Shown here: piece by piece, positions 1 to 11,957 of the stretch
How the letters are laid out: each line of letters opens with the position of its first letter
Position numbering within the stretch: position 1 is the stretch's first letter
NCBI GenBank assembly: GCA_013400115.1
Contig: VXBP01008921.1
Coordinates: forward strand, 206,012-270,011
Length of the DNA stretch: 64,000 nucleotides
Origin: Rhinopomastus cyanomelas
Taxonomy: Eukaryota > Chordata > Aves > Bucerotiformes > Rhinopomastidae
Direction of reading: 5' to 3'
Translations under genes and position numbers: made by a program
Notes under the pieces: model-generated
The model's input: the letters and a program-made list of their open reading frames with translations, nothing else
The model's database searches: none
What the model was told of the DNA's origin: nothing

Positions 1-830
1 AAGGGACCTCGAAAGATCATCCAGTCCAATCCCCCTGACACAGCAGGATCACCCAGACCAAGTCACACAGGAACACATCCAAGCAGGTCTTAAACATCCC
101 CAGTGAAGGAGACTCCACAACCCCCCTGGGCAGCCTGTTCCAGTGCTCTGCCACCCCCACTGGGAAGAAGTTCCTTCTCAGGTTGATGTGGAACCTCCTG
201 TGTTCCAGCTTACAACCACTGCCCCTCGTCCTATCACTACATGACACTGAGAACAGCCCAGCTCCATCCTCCTGACACCCACCCCTCAAATATTTGTAGA
301 CATTAATGAGGTCACCTCTCAGTCTCCTCCAAGCTAAAGAGACCCAGCTCCCTCAACCTCTCCTCAGAAGGGAGGTGCTCCACCTCCTTCATTATCCTCG
401 TTGCTCTACGCTGGACCCTCTCCAGAAGCTCCACATCCCTCTTGAACTGAACGGCCCATAACTGGACACAATACTCCAGGTGTGGTCTCACCAGGGCAGA
501 GTAGAGGGGGAGAAGAACCTCTCTCCATCTGCTAACCACCCCCATTCTGATCCACCCCAGGCTGCTGTTGGCCCTCTTGGCCACAAGAGCACATTGCTGG
601 CTCATAGTCATCCTGCTGTCCACTAGGACCCCCAGGTCCCTTTCTCTTAAAATACTTTCTAACAGGTCAGTCCCCAGCCTATACTGGTCCCTGGGGTTGT
701 TCTTGCCCAGATGCAAGACTCTGCACTTACCCTTGTTATAGTTCATTACATTTCTCCCTGCCCAGCTCTGCAGCCTGTCCAGGTCTTGCTGAATGGCAGC
801 ACAGTCTGCAGGGGTGTTGGCAACACCACA
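1..830 (-). mobile_element. CR1 LINE 3' fragment, continues beyond window start
   Basis: A CR1 3' end in reverse orientation. From 746 down to 312 it holds an open remnant of the reverse-transcriptase C-terminal region (LVRPHLEYCVQLWA, VQRRATRIMKEVEHLP, ERLRELGLFSLE). The 3' tail lies at or before coordinate 1. The 5' truncation is near 830. Confidence 0.93.
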
Positions 831-1127
831 CCAGAGCAGCTGGGGAATTCAGGGTCCCAAGCTGTTTCATGCAACAGCAGGCTAAGCCAAGTCCAAGAAA
901 GGATAACCATCCTGAAGGGATCTTGAGGAATTTTCACTTAGCCAGAGTAACACTATGCAGAACTCTCTAAGGTAAGTGCCCTCCATCACGTCACAGTGAC
1001 CGTGACACGAGTTCAGCAGCAGTGTTCTGTAGCCAGACGCACACTCCGAACTTCTGACCTGTCTTTCTTACGTGTGTTGGGCTCTAGTACAACAAACAAA
1101 GCAGGGGCACAGAGCTCCTCTTTTTTC

Positions 1128-1690
1128 AAGCTCATAGACCCACAGGACGGGAAGGCGCTTCCAGAGGACGTCTAGCCTAACCCCCCTACACAAAAAGACA
1201 TCGCTCACTAGCCTAGCTCTGGGCAATCTGGCCCAGAGCTCCATCCAGCCTGATCTTGAATGGCTTCAGAGGTGGAGCCTCTACCACCTCTCTAGGCAAG
1301 TTGTTACAGGGATCCATCACCCTCAGACTGAAAGTTCTGTTTTGTGATGTCCAGCCTAAATCCACCCTTTTCCAGCTTAAAATCATGACCACTCATCTTA
1401 TCGTTCCCTGCCCTTGTGAAGTCTTCCCCAGCCTTCTGACAGGTCCCTTTCAGGGACTGGAAGGTCTCTATAAGGTCCTCCCACAGAGTCTTCTCCTCTT
1501 CAGGCCGAAGAACTCCAACTTTCTCGGCCTGCCCCCAGAGCAGAGGTGCTCCAGTCCTCTGAGTATCCCTGTGGTGACCAGGTGAGGTCTCAGTATGGCA
1601 CAGGAGAGGGGCAGAATCATCCCTCTTGATCTACTGGCCACACTTTGATGCAGCCCAGGATGTGGCTGGCCCTTCCCATACAGAAAAGCA
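1128..1690 (-). mobile_element. CR1 LINE 3' fragment, older diverged type
   Basis: It shows the order of CR1 3' landmarks (tail, short conserved block, reverse-transcriptase C-terminal region) with many substitutions relative to the younger copies. It ends near the block that corresponds to 'ccaggatg...ggcc' in other copies. Confidence 0.75.
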
Positions 1691-2792
1691 TCAATCACAA
1701 GTGCTCCCTAGTAAGTCACTTTTCCTAGAGGAACTGACTGACCAAGGAGGTCTAACAGATTAATATGGACACAAAGCAAGTCAGGGAACAAACACCTCAC
1801 CAAACCTTCCTGCTTCCCAAGGTGGCCCTTTGATTTATCATGCTGCAACCACCTCATGTATTGTCAGTGCCACCCCAACCCTGCCAGGACCAGCTCTGCA
1901 GGTCCAGCTCAGCAGATTGTTCCTCTCTGAACTGGATTAATGCCAGCTCCAACCCACTGAATTGAGACATGACCTTGCCAGCTGAGCAAACCCCTTGGAG
2001 CAAAGGTCAGGGCCGGGTCACCACCATAACTTACAGTGGAAGCACTGGGGCTCTGCACAGCGTGGAATTTGTCTCCACAGGTTCACTTCGTTTGCTCCGT
2101 ACACGTGTCTTGGTGATCTCAACACGAGTCTCTGAGAGGTCAGAAGCACATGGCACCACCACCAGCAATCAGAGGCTGGTGAGCACTGCAGTGCCGGGGA
2201 TGCTGAGCTCTGTAGGCCACATGCTGGCACCTGAAATGGCTGAGGACAGCAGACAAGGCAGGACTGAAAGCTGCAGCAACTCCCAAGAAGGTCCTAGGGA
2301 GTGAGCATCTCTCGACAGCCTGAACCTGCAAGACAGCATCTCCTAAATGCCTGTTGCCAAGAGCATTTGTTTTAGAGGATGTGCTGCGTTTCCAGTCGAA
2401 TTTAGGAATCCCGGTGTGCACGCGGCTCGTTATGTCTCATGAAATAGTCCATATTGCTCAAAATACTTTAAAAGGCTGCGCCTGACAGCACAGAACTTGC
2501 TTTATTCATGCTGTGTTTAACTGCCTAAAGTGTTGTAAATGTGTTTTAGGAGCCCTGCTCTTACAGCTCTTAATGTTCATAAAGATTACCACGGTGAAAA
2601 GGAACCATCTCTGTTCTTCCAAAAGTGCCAGTGATGACAGGAGCTCAGACACTGATTTGGACTTATACAAACCCTTTGTCTCCATCCCTGCCTCATGGCT
2701 AGGAAGCCATGGAATTTTTCACTTTGCTCTTCTCTTCTTCCCTCACCGTTTTGCCAGACATTGAGCTGTTGACAAGGAAAGCACCCTCAACT

Positions 2793-2940
2793 ATAGAGTC
2801 ATTGAATGGTTTATGCTGGAAGGACCTTGAAGATCATCTACTTCCAATTCCCCAGGGACACCTTTCTCACACTTGACAAGGTTTCCCAGTTCCGCCTCCA
2901 ATTTGGCCATGAACACTTCCAGGGATGGGGCACCTGGCCT
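2793..2940 (-). mobile_element. CR1 LINE 3' end fragment
   Basis: A 3'-most CR1 block ('gaatggtttatgctggaagg ... ccagggatggggc') of the subfamily with a 'gggcagggacacct' motif; decayed. Confidence 0.75.
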
Positions 2941-3225
2941 GAAAAGGTGGAAACTCTGTTAGGCAAGAAAGTAGCAGCAATTACTTTTCTGTGCTGGTTT
3001 CCACAGTAATGTTCATCACATTTTTTCCACCCACTTTTGGATGCACTTTCAGACCCTCCTCCAGGAGACACAGAAGATGGCACAATGTTTTCCATGCTAT
3101 TGCCTGGAGCCTGCATGAGGCAGACATCACTCTCTCCTGTGGTGTCTGTCAAGCAAACATGATGAGTGCATAAACAGGATGTTGCTGACTTACAGGTCAC
3201 AGGAGTGTGTTGACAGGCAAGGCTT

Positions 3226-3287
3226 GGTCACTAGCTTTCATGTACACTTGCCACGGGGTCACTAGCTTTCATCTACACTTGCCACGG
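3226..3287 (+). repeat. 31-bp tandem duplication
   Basis: Two exact-length copies (3226-3256 and 3257-3287) of a 31-bp unit that starts GGTCACTAGCTTTCAT. They differ at one base (ATGTAC against ATCTAC). It is a simple local duplication with no coding role visible. Confidence 0.95.
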
Positions 3288-3831
3288 TTTGACAAGCTGT
3301 TCTTCTGGGCAGTTTGGGGGAGGAAGGAGGGAACACATGACAGAAAAACAGTGCAGGAGAAGTTTACGAGGGGATCACCAAAACCCCCCCCCAAGAGCAG
3401 TTAAGTTGCGTCTCTATCGTGAGCAACAATTCTGTGGAAGCTTCATGCGCCACGATCCTCATTCAAGCACTGTCTGTCCTACCACAGTCCCAGCTCCTTG
3501 CTCTTGTGTTTAGGAACTGACAGTGTCACTTTTGAGGGAGCTATGGGGCCTGTGCCAAATGATCCTACTTAGGCATCCCCCAGTGATGAAGCATCCTTCT
3601 TCTGCGATTTCGTCCTGATGCAACACTGCCTTGTCTACAGGAGGAGGGAGATTAAATACAGTCCTGAGGGGGCAGTCATTATAGCGATAACCCGTGAAGC
3701 TGGACTAATGCACAAGCTCACAGGTGACAGGCACACAGTGCCATCAGTCATCCTCTTCTGCTGCTGGCCCAGACAGAACGAAAAAGACCCAATATATAGC
3801 ATATATAAGCTGATGTTGGGCTCTTCTCTCA

Positions 3832-4087
3832 AATTAGTGATGATAGGACGAGGGGAAATGGCCTCAAGATGCATCAGGGGAGGTTTAGATTGGATGTTAG
3901 AAGGAAATTCTTTACTGAGATACTGGAATGGATTGCCCAGGGAGGTGGTGGTGTCACCAACCCTGGAGGTGTTTAAGGAACGAGTGGACGCAGTGCTTGG
4001 GGATATGGTCTAGCAGTTAGGCACTAGGAGAAAAGGTTGGACTTGGTGACCCTAGAGGTCCTTTCCAGCCATGATGATTCTGTGATA
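3832..4087 (+). mobile_element. CR1 LINE 3' end, forward
   Basis: It ends in 'ttggacttggtgaccctagaggtcctttccagccatgatgattctgtgat'. The last translated remnant reads ...LPREVVVSPTLEVFKERVD. It is the same subfamily as the copy at 23439-24292, which shares the 'agcagttaggcactaggagaaaaggttgg' type of ending. Confidence 0.9.
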
Positions 4088-5218
4088 TCAGAGTATTTTT
4101 AATATACACACACACATACATACCCATCTATAAAGCATGCACTATAAAGTGCATCTTTGACCCAGCTCTGAAGTCCAGAATAGACTTTGAGCAGTAAGAA
4201 AGGGCTACATGCTACCAGACTTTCTGGCCCAGCTTCCCAGAGGCAGGAAGACATTGCCCACAACAAGAAGGAGGAGACAAGATGCCCTGGAAACATCCTC
4301 CTAGTCTTTAGGGTTTAGGAGTGATGAATAAAGCAAAGCAGTGGAAGCTAAAAGGGCTTCAAAGACAGGTGCCTGAGGGCAATGCTCTTCCGAACAGCTC
4401 TGAAGAAATGAGGCCACTCAGAAACCCAGACCCCAGATGAGGTGAAGGTGTTGCCAAGGCCCATTTCTTCCCTGGAATTGAAGTCTAACACACACAGATG
4501 TACATTATGCAAACGCTGCAAAACACAAACATAATAAATCCCAAAATTGTCATGTCTGGCACTCACATACATTGACTTTATGTAGACACCCACGTGTCCA
4601 GACACACTCACGTCTGGCCTCGGCACTCGTTCCATCTTTACAGAACACCCTGGAATAAGGCCACTTTTTCCCTCCACTTGGCAAATTTTGTTGTGACATA
4701 ACCACTGCCGTTCTTGCTGACAGAAAGATTTATGCTTTTACATTTCTCTGCAGGAGAAGCACGAAATTAAGAAAACCCTGACAGACAACAAGAGGATAGT
4801 CTTATGGTGGGAGACGGTGGAGTACCAGCACGAGAAGAGAGGTCTGTGGGCTGCCTCTCCCTGAAACACACTCATTTCCTGAGCATACCTCTCTATCTGC
4901 AAATATCCATGACAACATCTGGTGTCCAGGAGAAGACAGGCATGTCAGTCAGTTCACTGTCTGAATACCTAAGAGACCTTGCACTTCATGCTGGCACCCG
5001 CCCCAGCAGCACTGCCACGAGGAGAGTCCCATGGGCAGCCATGGACGCAGGACTTCCGAGAACAGGGAAAGATGCTCACGTGGATGTGAAGCTGTCTGCA
5101 TTCAGACATATGTTTAGGAACACACAGCAAAAAGCCATCTAGGTTCCACACTGTAGACAGGACCACTGCTCTGTTAAAGGTTGTTCATACATGGTTTGCC
5201 AAGTTCTGAGGTCTTTTC

Positions 5219-5424
5219 ATAGAATCATTAGGGATGGGAAGGGACCTCAAGAGATCATCCAGTCCAATCCCCCTGCCCACAGCAGGATCACCTAGACCAA
5301 GTCACACAGGAACACATCCAGGAGGGTTTTAAACGTCTCCAGAGAAGGAGACTCCACAACCTCCCTGGGCAGCCTGTTCCAGTGCTCTGTCACCCTCACT
5401 GTGAAGAAGTTCCTTCTCATATTT
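5219..5424 (-). mobile_element. CR1 LINE 3' end fragment
   Basis: Begins with the reverse of the CR1 tail ('catagaatcattagggatggg') and breaks off at 'gaagttccttctcat'. Confidence 0.92.
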
Positions 5425-7296
5425 AAGAAGTAAAGAAATGTGCTGTAGGAAGACATTTTTTCTTTTGGAAAAGAATTCCAGTCTTCATAGTCATTTAAAT
5501 TTGTAAAGAATGTCCCTGGTTTCCAAGTGATTTTGAATTACTGGAACAAACAATGTTTGTTATTTTTCTTCTGACTGCTGGATGCTCAGTGCCCATTTAG
5601 GCATCAAACCCTGATTTATAGTAGCTGCAGCAGGACAGACTGACATACAGCAAATGATGCTCTCGTTATTACCTGGTAGCACCTATGAAGCCAGTAAGGC
5701 AGTTCAAAAGATGATGGGCTTCACTAAACACACCAGTCCCTCTGTGCCCACTCCCCCAGCTCCCTTGCCCGCACAGCCTCGATGTCTGTCTGTGCCTTCC
5801 ATGCCAACGTGCTAATCCATTCCCTTTGAACTCAGCTGACCTACATTCAGCCTTTTCCTCCCAGTGAATCACAACCTTCCAGGGTGACAGATGCTGCCAG
5901 ATATTTTTGCAGAGGAGAAAGCAACTTCAGATCTCACAGGCTGCTAACATAGTCAGCAGTGAACTAGTTACCTAGGAAATGAGCAGAGGTCAACTACCAC
6001 TGAGGAGCAGGCACTGCTCACCCGAAGCATTAAAACATTGAATGAAATTAAGTCTGGGGCTCATTCTCTTTGCCTTCAAGATCACGGCATCAGAGCTATT
6101 TTTCTAAGGCTAGAGAAAGGAAATTGAAGGACCTTTTAAATCATTCATCCTCAAGAGATAGAGCTTTAAATGGAGATAAGAAGATTAAGAGTAAACCAGC
6201 GCGGCTTTGCAAGCAGCCAGCACTCAGCTCTGCAGAACTCCGGTGCCCGGGCACGGCTGAGCCGGGGAGGCAAGGGGAGAACTCACACTTTGGCCAGGGA
6301 CAAACCCAGCCCCACAGGCAGAGGCAGGAAGTTCTCCTCCTTTTCCAGCAGGGAAATCTTTCCCCTGTGTATTTTCATTACTGAGCCTTGCTCAAACAGT
6401 CAAGATTGTGACTGCTATCCAATTTCACACCATCTTTCTCCTCTCCCCTCAAGCTAATCACCAGGTAGCTCCAGTGACAGCCTCTCAAAGACATCTGCAC
6501 CATGCAGGTGAGAAGCACATCCTGCAAACCAAGGTGGGTGGCAACTAGACTCAAGGAGCCACACTCCTGCCTTTGTGCACCTGAGGCACCAAGCTACTCC
6601 TACAGGCTGGCCCACAGAAGTAAAATAACACCTGGGTAGGACAAAACCTCAGTGACTCCAGTGGTTTCACCATGATGCTCCACAACCGAGCATCACACAG
6701 AAAGGCTCTTGGCAGGGCCCATTGGTTGGGAGTTAGCCAGGTCCAGTATGAAAATCCAGCTTATCTGTGAACCAACAGTCATGCTGGCATTTAACAGAGT
6801 GACTTACATCATGACTGGTTTCTCAGAGGAGCCAAAGAATGACCCTTCCAGTTCCCAACGCAGACTTGTATTTTGGAGGTCCAAGGCTGTGAGGTCTCTC
6901 CCAGAGGCTGTACCGATGCTCTTTCTGTAGTGTCAGTAGTGATGGTGCAGCTATGGTTTACTACAAAGATGAGTGCTTCTGCACAAGACCTTGTTTGCTC
7001 ACGCACATTCCCCACCCCTCACTCAGCCCCGCGGCACACAATGTCCTCTTCTAATAGTGGAGAAGCTCCCATCTATTTGTCAGTGAATGCTTGAGACTAC
7101 GAGGCCATCGGCGTTTTGTTTAGGAGCCAAACAATATTCCATTTCAATTGATTAATTTTTCAGTTACTGCATTGCTGCAATTCCAGGACTTGGCAATCGA
7201 CTGAACTGATGAGACTCTCCGAGCCACCACAGTCTGCTCCTGCTCAGGTCTCCACCTGCAAAGGCACTTCATCCATCTCCTCGGAAGCAGTTCTAA

Positions 7297-7495
7297 TCAT
7301 AGAATCACTACGGATTGGAAGGGACCTCCAAAGATCATCTAGTCCAATCCCCCTGCCACAGCAGGATCACCTAGACCAAGTCACGCAGGAACACATCCAG
7401 TCGGGTCTTGAACATCTCCAGTGAAGGAGACTCCACAACCCCCCTGGGCAGCCTGTTCCAGTGCTCTGTCACCCTCACTGGGAAGAAGTTCCTTC
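7297..7495 (-). mobile_element. CR1 LINE 3' end fragment
   Basis: Same 3' block as the copy at 5219 and almost the same length; truncated at 'gaagaagttccttc'. Confidence 0.92.
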
Positions 7496-8567
7496 AACGA
7501 TGTGTCGTGATGAAGACTTATGCAACGGGCTCGTACATGCCTGTCAAATAAGGAGAAGCCCTGGGTTACACTACACAGGCCTCTGTCATCCTAGACTTCA
7601 ATCACATTAACACCGGCGGCCTCCTCAGCAGCCTCTCTGCTCTGCCACTTCGTCACTGCCAGTCCCAAAACTCCTGGGCATACAAGGAAGATGTGGAAAC
7701 AGGCACCAGAACAATACAGTCGGGTCCGGTGTGGCCAAAACCACCGCTCATGCAGACAAGCTCTCCTCCGGCACCAAGCGCCGCAGTCTCTCGCACGGCC
7801 ACTTGTCTCTTCCTGCAGGCGCAGCAAAATAAAGTCAATGACCGCGATGACCAGTGAGGATCTTTAAAATCCATTACCCTACCAATCCCCATGGATGGGC
7901 AGCCTCTTCCAGTGCTCTGCGCACACACCGCTCACAGTTCTGTGTGAGTGTCACGAGATTATCTCGCGAAGATGCCACTCCTGGGTCGTTAGCACTCGCA
8001 GCTTTTCTTTTGAAAGGATGAGTTTGTTCTCTTCATAGCTGCAGAAAACAAAACGTTGGGGTGCCTTGAATGCAAAACCCAGCAGATAAAGGATGCAAAA
8101 CTCAATTTTAAAATCAAGTCACTTTTGTGGGCAGCAGTAACAACCCCACAGGACCCCTGGGCTATCACTGCTCTTGGGCCTGACTAAACCGTAAGTCTGA
8201 GCGGTCAGACATCGGGAGCCGTCGGTTTCGAGGTCATCTATTGAAAGATCCACCAAACAGCTTTCTTGACGTGTTCAACCAGTGTGTTTCTGTCCCAATT
8301 TAATTTTCAGATGTCTCCCAGTGCACTGCAGCCCCATCCTGCTTTCCACACAATGCCTGGGCTCCTGCCAGCCCCCGACCTCCATGGGCCGGCGCACAAT
8401 GCAGCCACCAGCCCAGCAGTTTCCACCCCATGGGCAAGTTCTTGAGCTGGAAGTTCATGCCTGGGTCATAATAAAAATGTGGGTGCTTGCTGCCAACAGC
8501 TGAGGCTGTGATCCTAACCTTGAGCTTTCCAGTAGGGTGTTGTGCAAGCAAAACCAATGCTGCCAAG

Positions 8568-8797
8568 GAATCACAGAACATTAGGGACCATGAAAGAACA
8601 TCTAGTCCTATCCCACTGTCATAGCAGGATCATCTAGGCCAAGTCACACAGGAACTTGTCCAGGCAGGTTTTAAACATCTCCAGAGGAGGAGACTCCACA
8701 AGGTCCCTGGGCAGCCCATTCCAGTGCTCTGTCACCCTCACCATGAAGTGCCCTCTCATCTTTATGTGGAATCTCCTATGCTCCAGATTAGTCTTTC
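8568..8797 (-). mobile_element. CR1 LINE 3' end fragment
   Basis: Diverged copy starting 'gaatcacagaacattaggga' and ending after the 'tggaatctcctatgctccag' block. Confidence 0.9.
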
Positions 8798-9047
8798 ACC
8801 TTCTCAAGATTTCCCAGATGCTTTTGTAAAAACTGTCTTTTTCCAGAGTGCGAGTGGCTGAGTGTAAGCAGTAGGACTGAGTGGCCTCCAGTCACAGCTC
8901 TGGACTCCCAGGACCTGGAGCAGTGGGCAGGTGCCATTTTACACCAGACAGACATATTTCACCGCAGAGAGAGCTCAGCTCCACAAAGCCACTGGTGCGT
9001 TGACGGTCAAAGACTCTTGTTTGGGCCTTCAGTAGCCTTCCTAAAGC

Positions 9048-9222
9048 ACAGAATCACACAATGTTAGGCATCTGAAGTTACCTCAACAGATCATCTCTTC
9101 CAACCCCCCTGCCAGAGCAGGATCACTTACATCAGGTCACACTGAGCTGCATCTGGGGGCACTCTGAATGTGTCCAAAGAAGGAGACTCTACAACCATCG
9201 TGGGCAGCCTGTTCCAGGGCTC
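9048..9222 (-). mobile_element. CR1 LINE 3' end fragment
   Basis: Starts 'cacagaatcacacaatgtta' and ends at 'gcagcctgttccagggctc'. It carries the 'gctgcatctggg' variant also seen at 44035. Confidence 0.88.
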
Positions 9223-10137
9223 AGTATGAAAATATGAATAAAAGCCAAACACAGATGTATTCAGTTGTGTCTCAGCTCCATGAACACCAGTGCTGTTCAC
9301 AAGGAGGAGCTCTGCTTGGTAAGGTCTGCTTTAGCTTCTCCACAGACAGCTGCAAGAAGCTCTGGGTTCAGAACACCTCAGAGCAATTATGCTATAAATG
9401 ACCAGTGAAATCCAGCGGCAAAATTCCCAGTGACATCGGCAGGACAGGATTCCAGCCACAACAAGAACACAGGCTGAGGAACAAACAGGCAGAACTCATG
9501 GAGCACCCAGCTCTCCACTACCTTCCGGTCACTCACACTCGTGGTTTTATTATATTCTCTTGGGAAAAAAAGAGAATCAAACTCCTTAACACGCTCAATT
9601 CCCCCGTCTTCAAAACCTTTATTCTCCCTGGAAAACAGCTTGTGTTTAGAAACCACTGGAACTAATGAGTAGTTAAACAGCCCTTCATTACCCAGAAGGG
9701 AGTTAAGGTACAAATGTCTAGGTGGACACCACGGCGGTGAGGTTAAGCGCAGTAGACGGTGCAACGGACGTGGCGTCTGTAGCACAGACCATTTTCTCAC
9801 TAACAGAAAAAGGCATTGAGGTATCTTCCACGTTTCTGTCTCACTCTTACTGAGTTTTAGCAGTTCTAGCTCCAAAAATGAAGAACAAACACAAACAAAG
9901 GAAATCTGCTGACAGGTTTTGTCCAAAGTTCAAAAAAACCAAACCCATAAACGAAAAGTAGAGCTGCAAGCATGAGGACAGACAGTACCCAAGATATCAC
10001 TAAATAAACTTTTAAAAAAACCCAAAAAACCCCAGAAAACCAACCTCCCAAAAATTTAAACACCCAAGGCCAGTAACAAGCTACGCTCTTCAGTGGAGCT
10101 GCGTGTCCATGGAATAAAATGGGCTTAACAGCTCAAA

Positions 10138-10690
10138 CCATAGAAACACTCAGGTTGGAAAAGACCCTTTGTGATCATCAATTCTAACTGGTAACCTTGC
10201 TCTACCAAGGTCACCACCGGACCAAATCTCTAAGCACCACATCTAAATGACCTTTAAACACCTTCAGGGATGGTGACTCAACCCTATCTTTGGGCAGCCT
10301 GTTCCAAGGCCTGATGACCCTTTCAGTGAAAAAGTGTTTCCTGCTGTCCAGACTAACCCTCCCCTGGAGCAGCTCGAGGCTCTTCCCTCTTGTTCTGTCA
10401 CTAATGAGCTGTGCGAAGAGACCAGCACCCTCCTCTCTACAACGTCCTTTCAGGTAGTTGTAGAGGGCAATAAGGTCTCCCATCAGCCTCCTCTTCCTCA
10501 GGCTGAAGAGCCCCAGTTCCTTCAGCCACTCATCAGATCTACTGTCTTGGCCCTTCACCAGCTTTGTTGCCCTTCTCTGCACCCACTCCAGCCCCTCAAC
10601 GTCCTTATCGTACTGAGGTGCCCCACCTCCCTACGCCTGCTGGCCACACTATTGCTGACACAAGCCCTACATCTGATGAGCTCTTCCTCA
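10138..10690 (-). mobile_element. CR1 LINE 3' fragment
   Basis: Tail at 10138; the reverse-transcriptase C-terminal remnant is open from 10582 to 10211 (MQRRATKLVKGQ, ELGLFSLRKRRL, FFTERVIRPWNRLP). It belongs to the subfamily with 'aagcaccacatctaaatgac' near the tail. Confidence 0.9.
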
Positions 10691-11693
10691 GGATCAGTGC
10701 AAAAGCAGCGACCGGTGAGGTCTTGGCAGCCGCAGGGCGTGAGCCAAAGCCCCCACAGCAGCTCTCGTGCCCATGGAGCGCTCGGGAGCCAACCTCTTGT
10801 CAGGAGGGCATTTTTCAGTCTTCCACCCTAACTAGCAGATGCTTAACCCACAGGAGCCCACACGGGGCTCCCCGCTGCCTGTCACTATGCCCACGACTTC
10901 ACACAGCGTTCCCTTGACCCTTCCTCCCAAAACCCTCCGCAGAGTCAAGCACTCAGCACCCAGGGCGATTCTGAATCACCACTGCAGAGCTAGTCCCACC
11001 GCACACACCCACGGCCAGCACTAACTGGCCTGACTGCACACAACAACATGCCAACACGTGCCCTGAGACAGGGGCTGAGCATCCTGCAGTCCTCCTCTGC
11101 AATCACACGAAGGAGCACAGGACAAGTGGCAAGCCACAAGCACCCAGATCAAGTCCCTGGTGATCTCTCACACTTCGGCAGTTTTGAAGCCTGAGTGGCT
11201 TCTAAAGTCAGGAAGAACCAGCTAGTGACTTGGTCTCGAGGGGACCCAGAGCAGCAGCAAACTGGAGACGCCTTTGGAGTACATACTGGGAAACTTGCAG
11301 GACCATCCCTCGGGGAGGGCTATAGGGAAGCAAAACCCAACTTAGGAAGCAATATTTTAAGGACTTTCACCTTCTTCAAAGCCAGATCTTCTCAGGACAG
11401 CCTCTACAACTCCAGCAGAGCCCCCTACACATCTGTAATAGCCTTGTTCCTTCCCTTTTCTCCCATTCTGGTGCTCCATCCTGCTGTATTCTTCAGAAGA
11501 TGCTTGTGGAAGGGAGGATGGCTGAGTTACCAAGACACATTGTGCCTTAGGGGTTCTTTGGAAGAATCTGCTCCATCTCATCCAGAAATTCAAAGCTCTC
11601 TACTGCCAGCATATCCCCACCTACTTGACCAATTTTAACACTGCCCATAACAGAAGGAAAACACAAAACATGAATGAAAACAGTGTCATCTGA

Positions 11694-11957
11694 TGGTAGG
11701 ATAGGGGGCAATTCGTGTGAGCTGGAACACAGGAGGCTTCATATCAATATGAGAAGGAACTTCTTCACAGTGAGGGTGATGGAGCACTTTAAGAGGTTGC
11801 CCAGGGGCATTGTGGAGTCTCTTTCTCTGGAGGTATTTAATTACCTTCTAGTCATGTTCCTGTGCAATTTCATCTAGGTGTTCCTGCTCTGGAACGGAGA
11901 TTGGACTGGGTGATCTTTCAAGGTCCCTTCTACTCCCTAATGTGTGATTCTGTGAAA
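11694..11957 (+). mobile_element. CR1 LINE 3' end, forward
   Basis: Contains the 'gagctggaacacaggaggct' block and ends 'ggtcccttctactccctaatgtgtgattctgtg'. Confidence 0.9.

Noticed and set aside
312..746. CR1 reverse-transcriptase remnants as host genes (also at 10211, 23516, 49007 and 50042)
   Set aside because: They are C-terminal pieces of LINE ORF2 with no start, promoter or splice structure, and are listed within the mobile elements.
7850..7935. Possible tiny CR1 piece ('gggcagcctcttccagtgct')
   Set aside because: Only about 25 bases resemble CR1, which is too short to support on its own.
9387..9926. Minus-strand open frame of 179 codons
   Set aside because: No recognisable motif, no splice context and no family resemblance.
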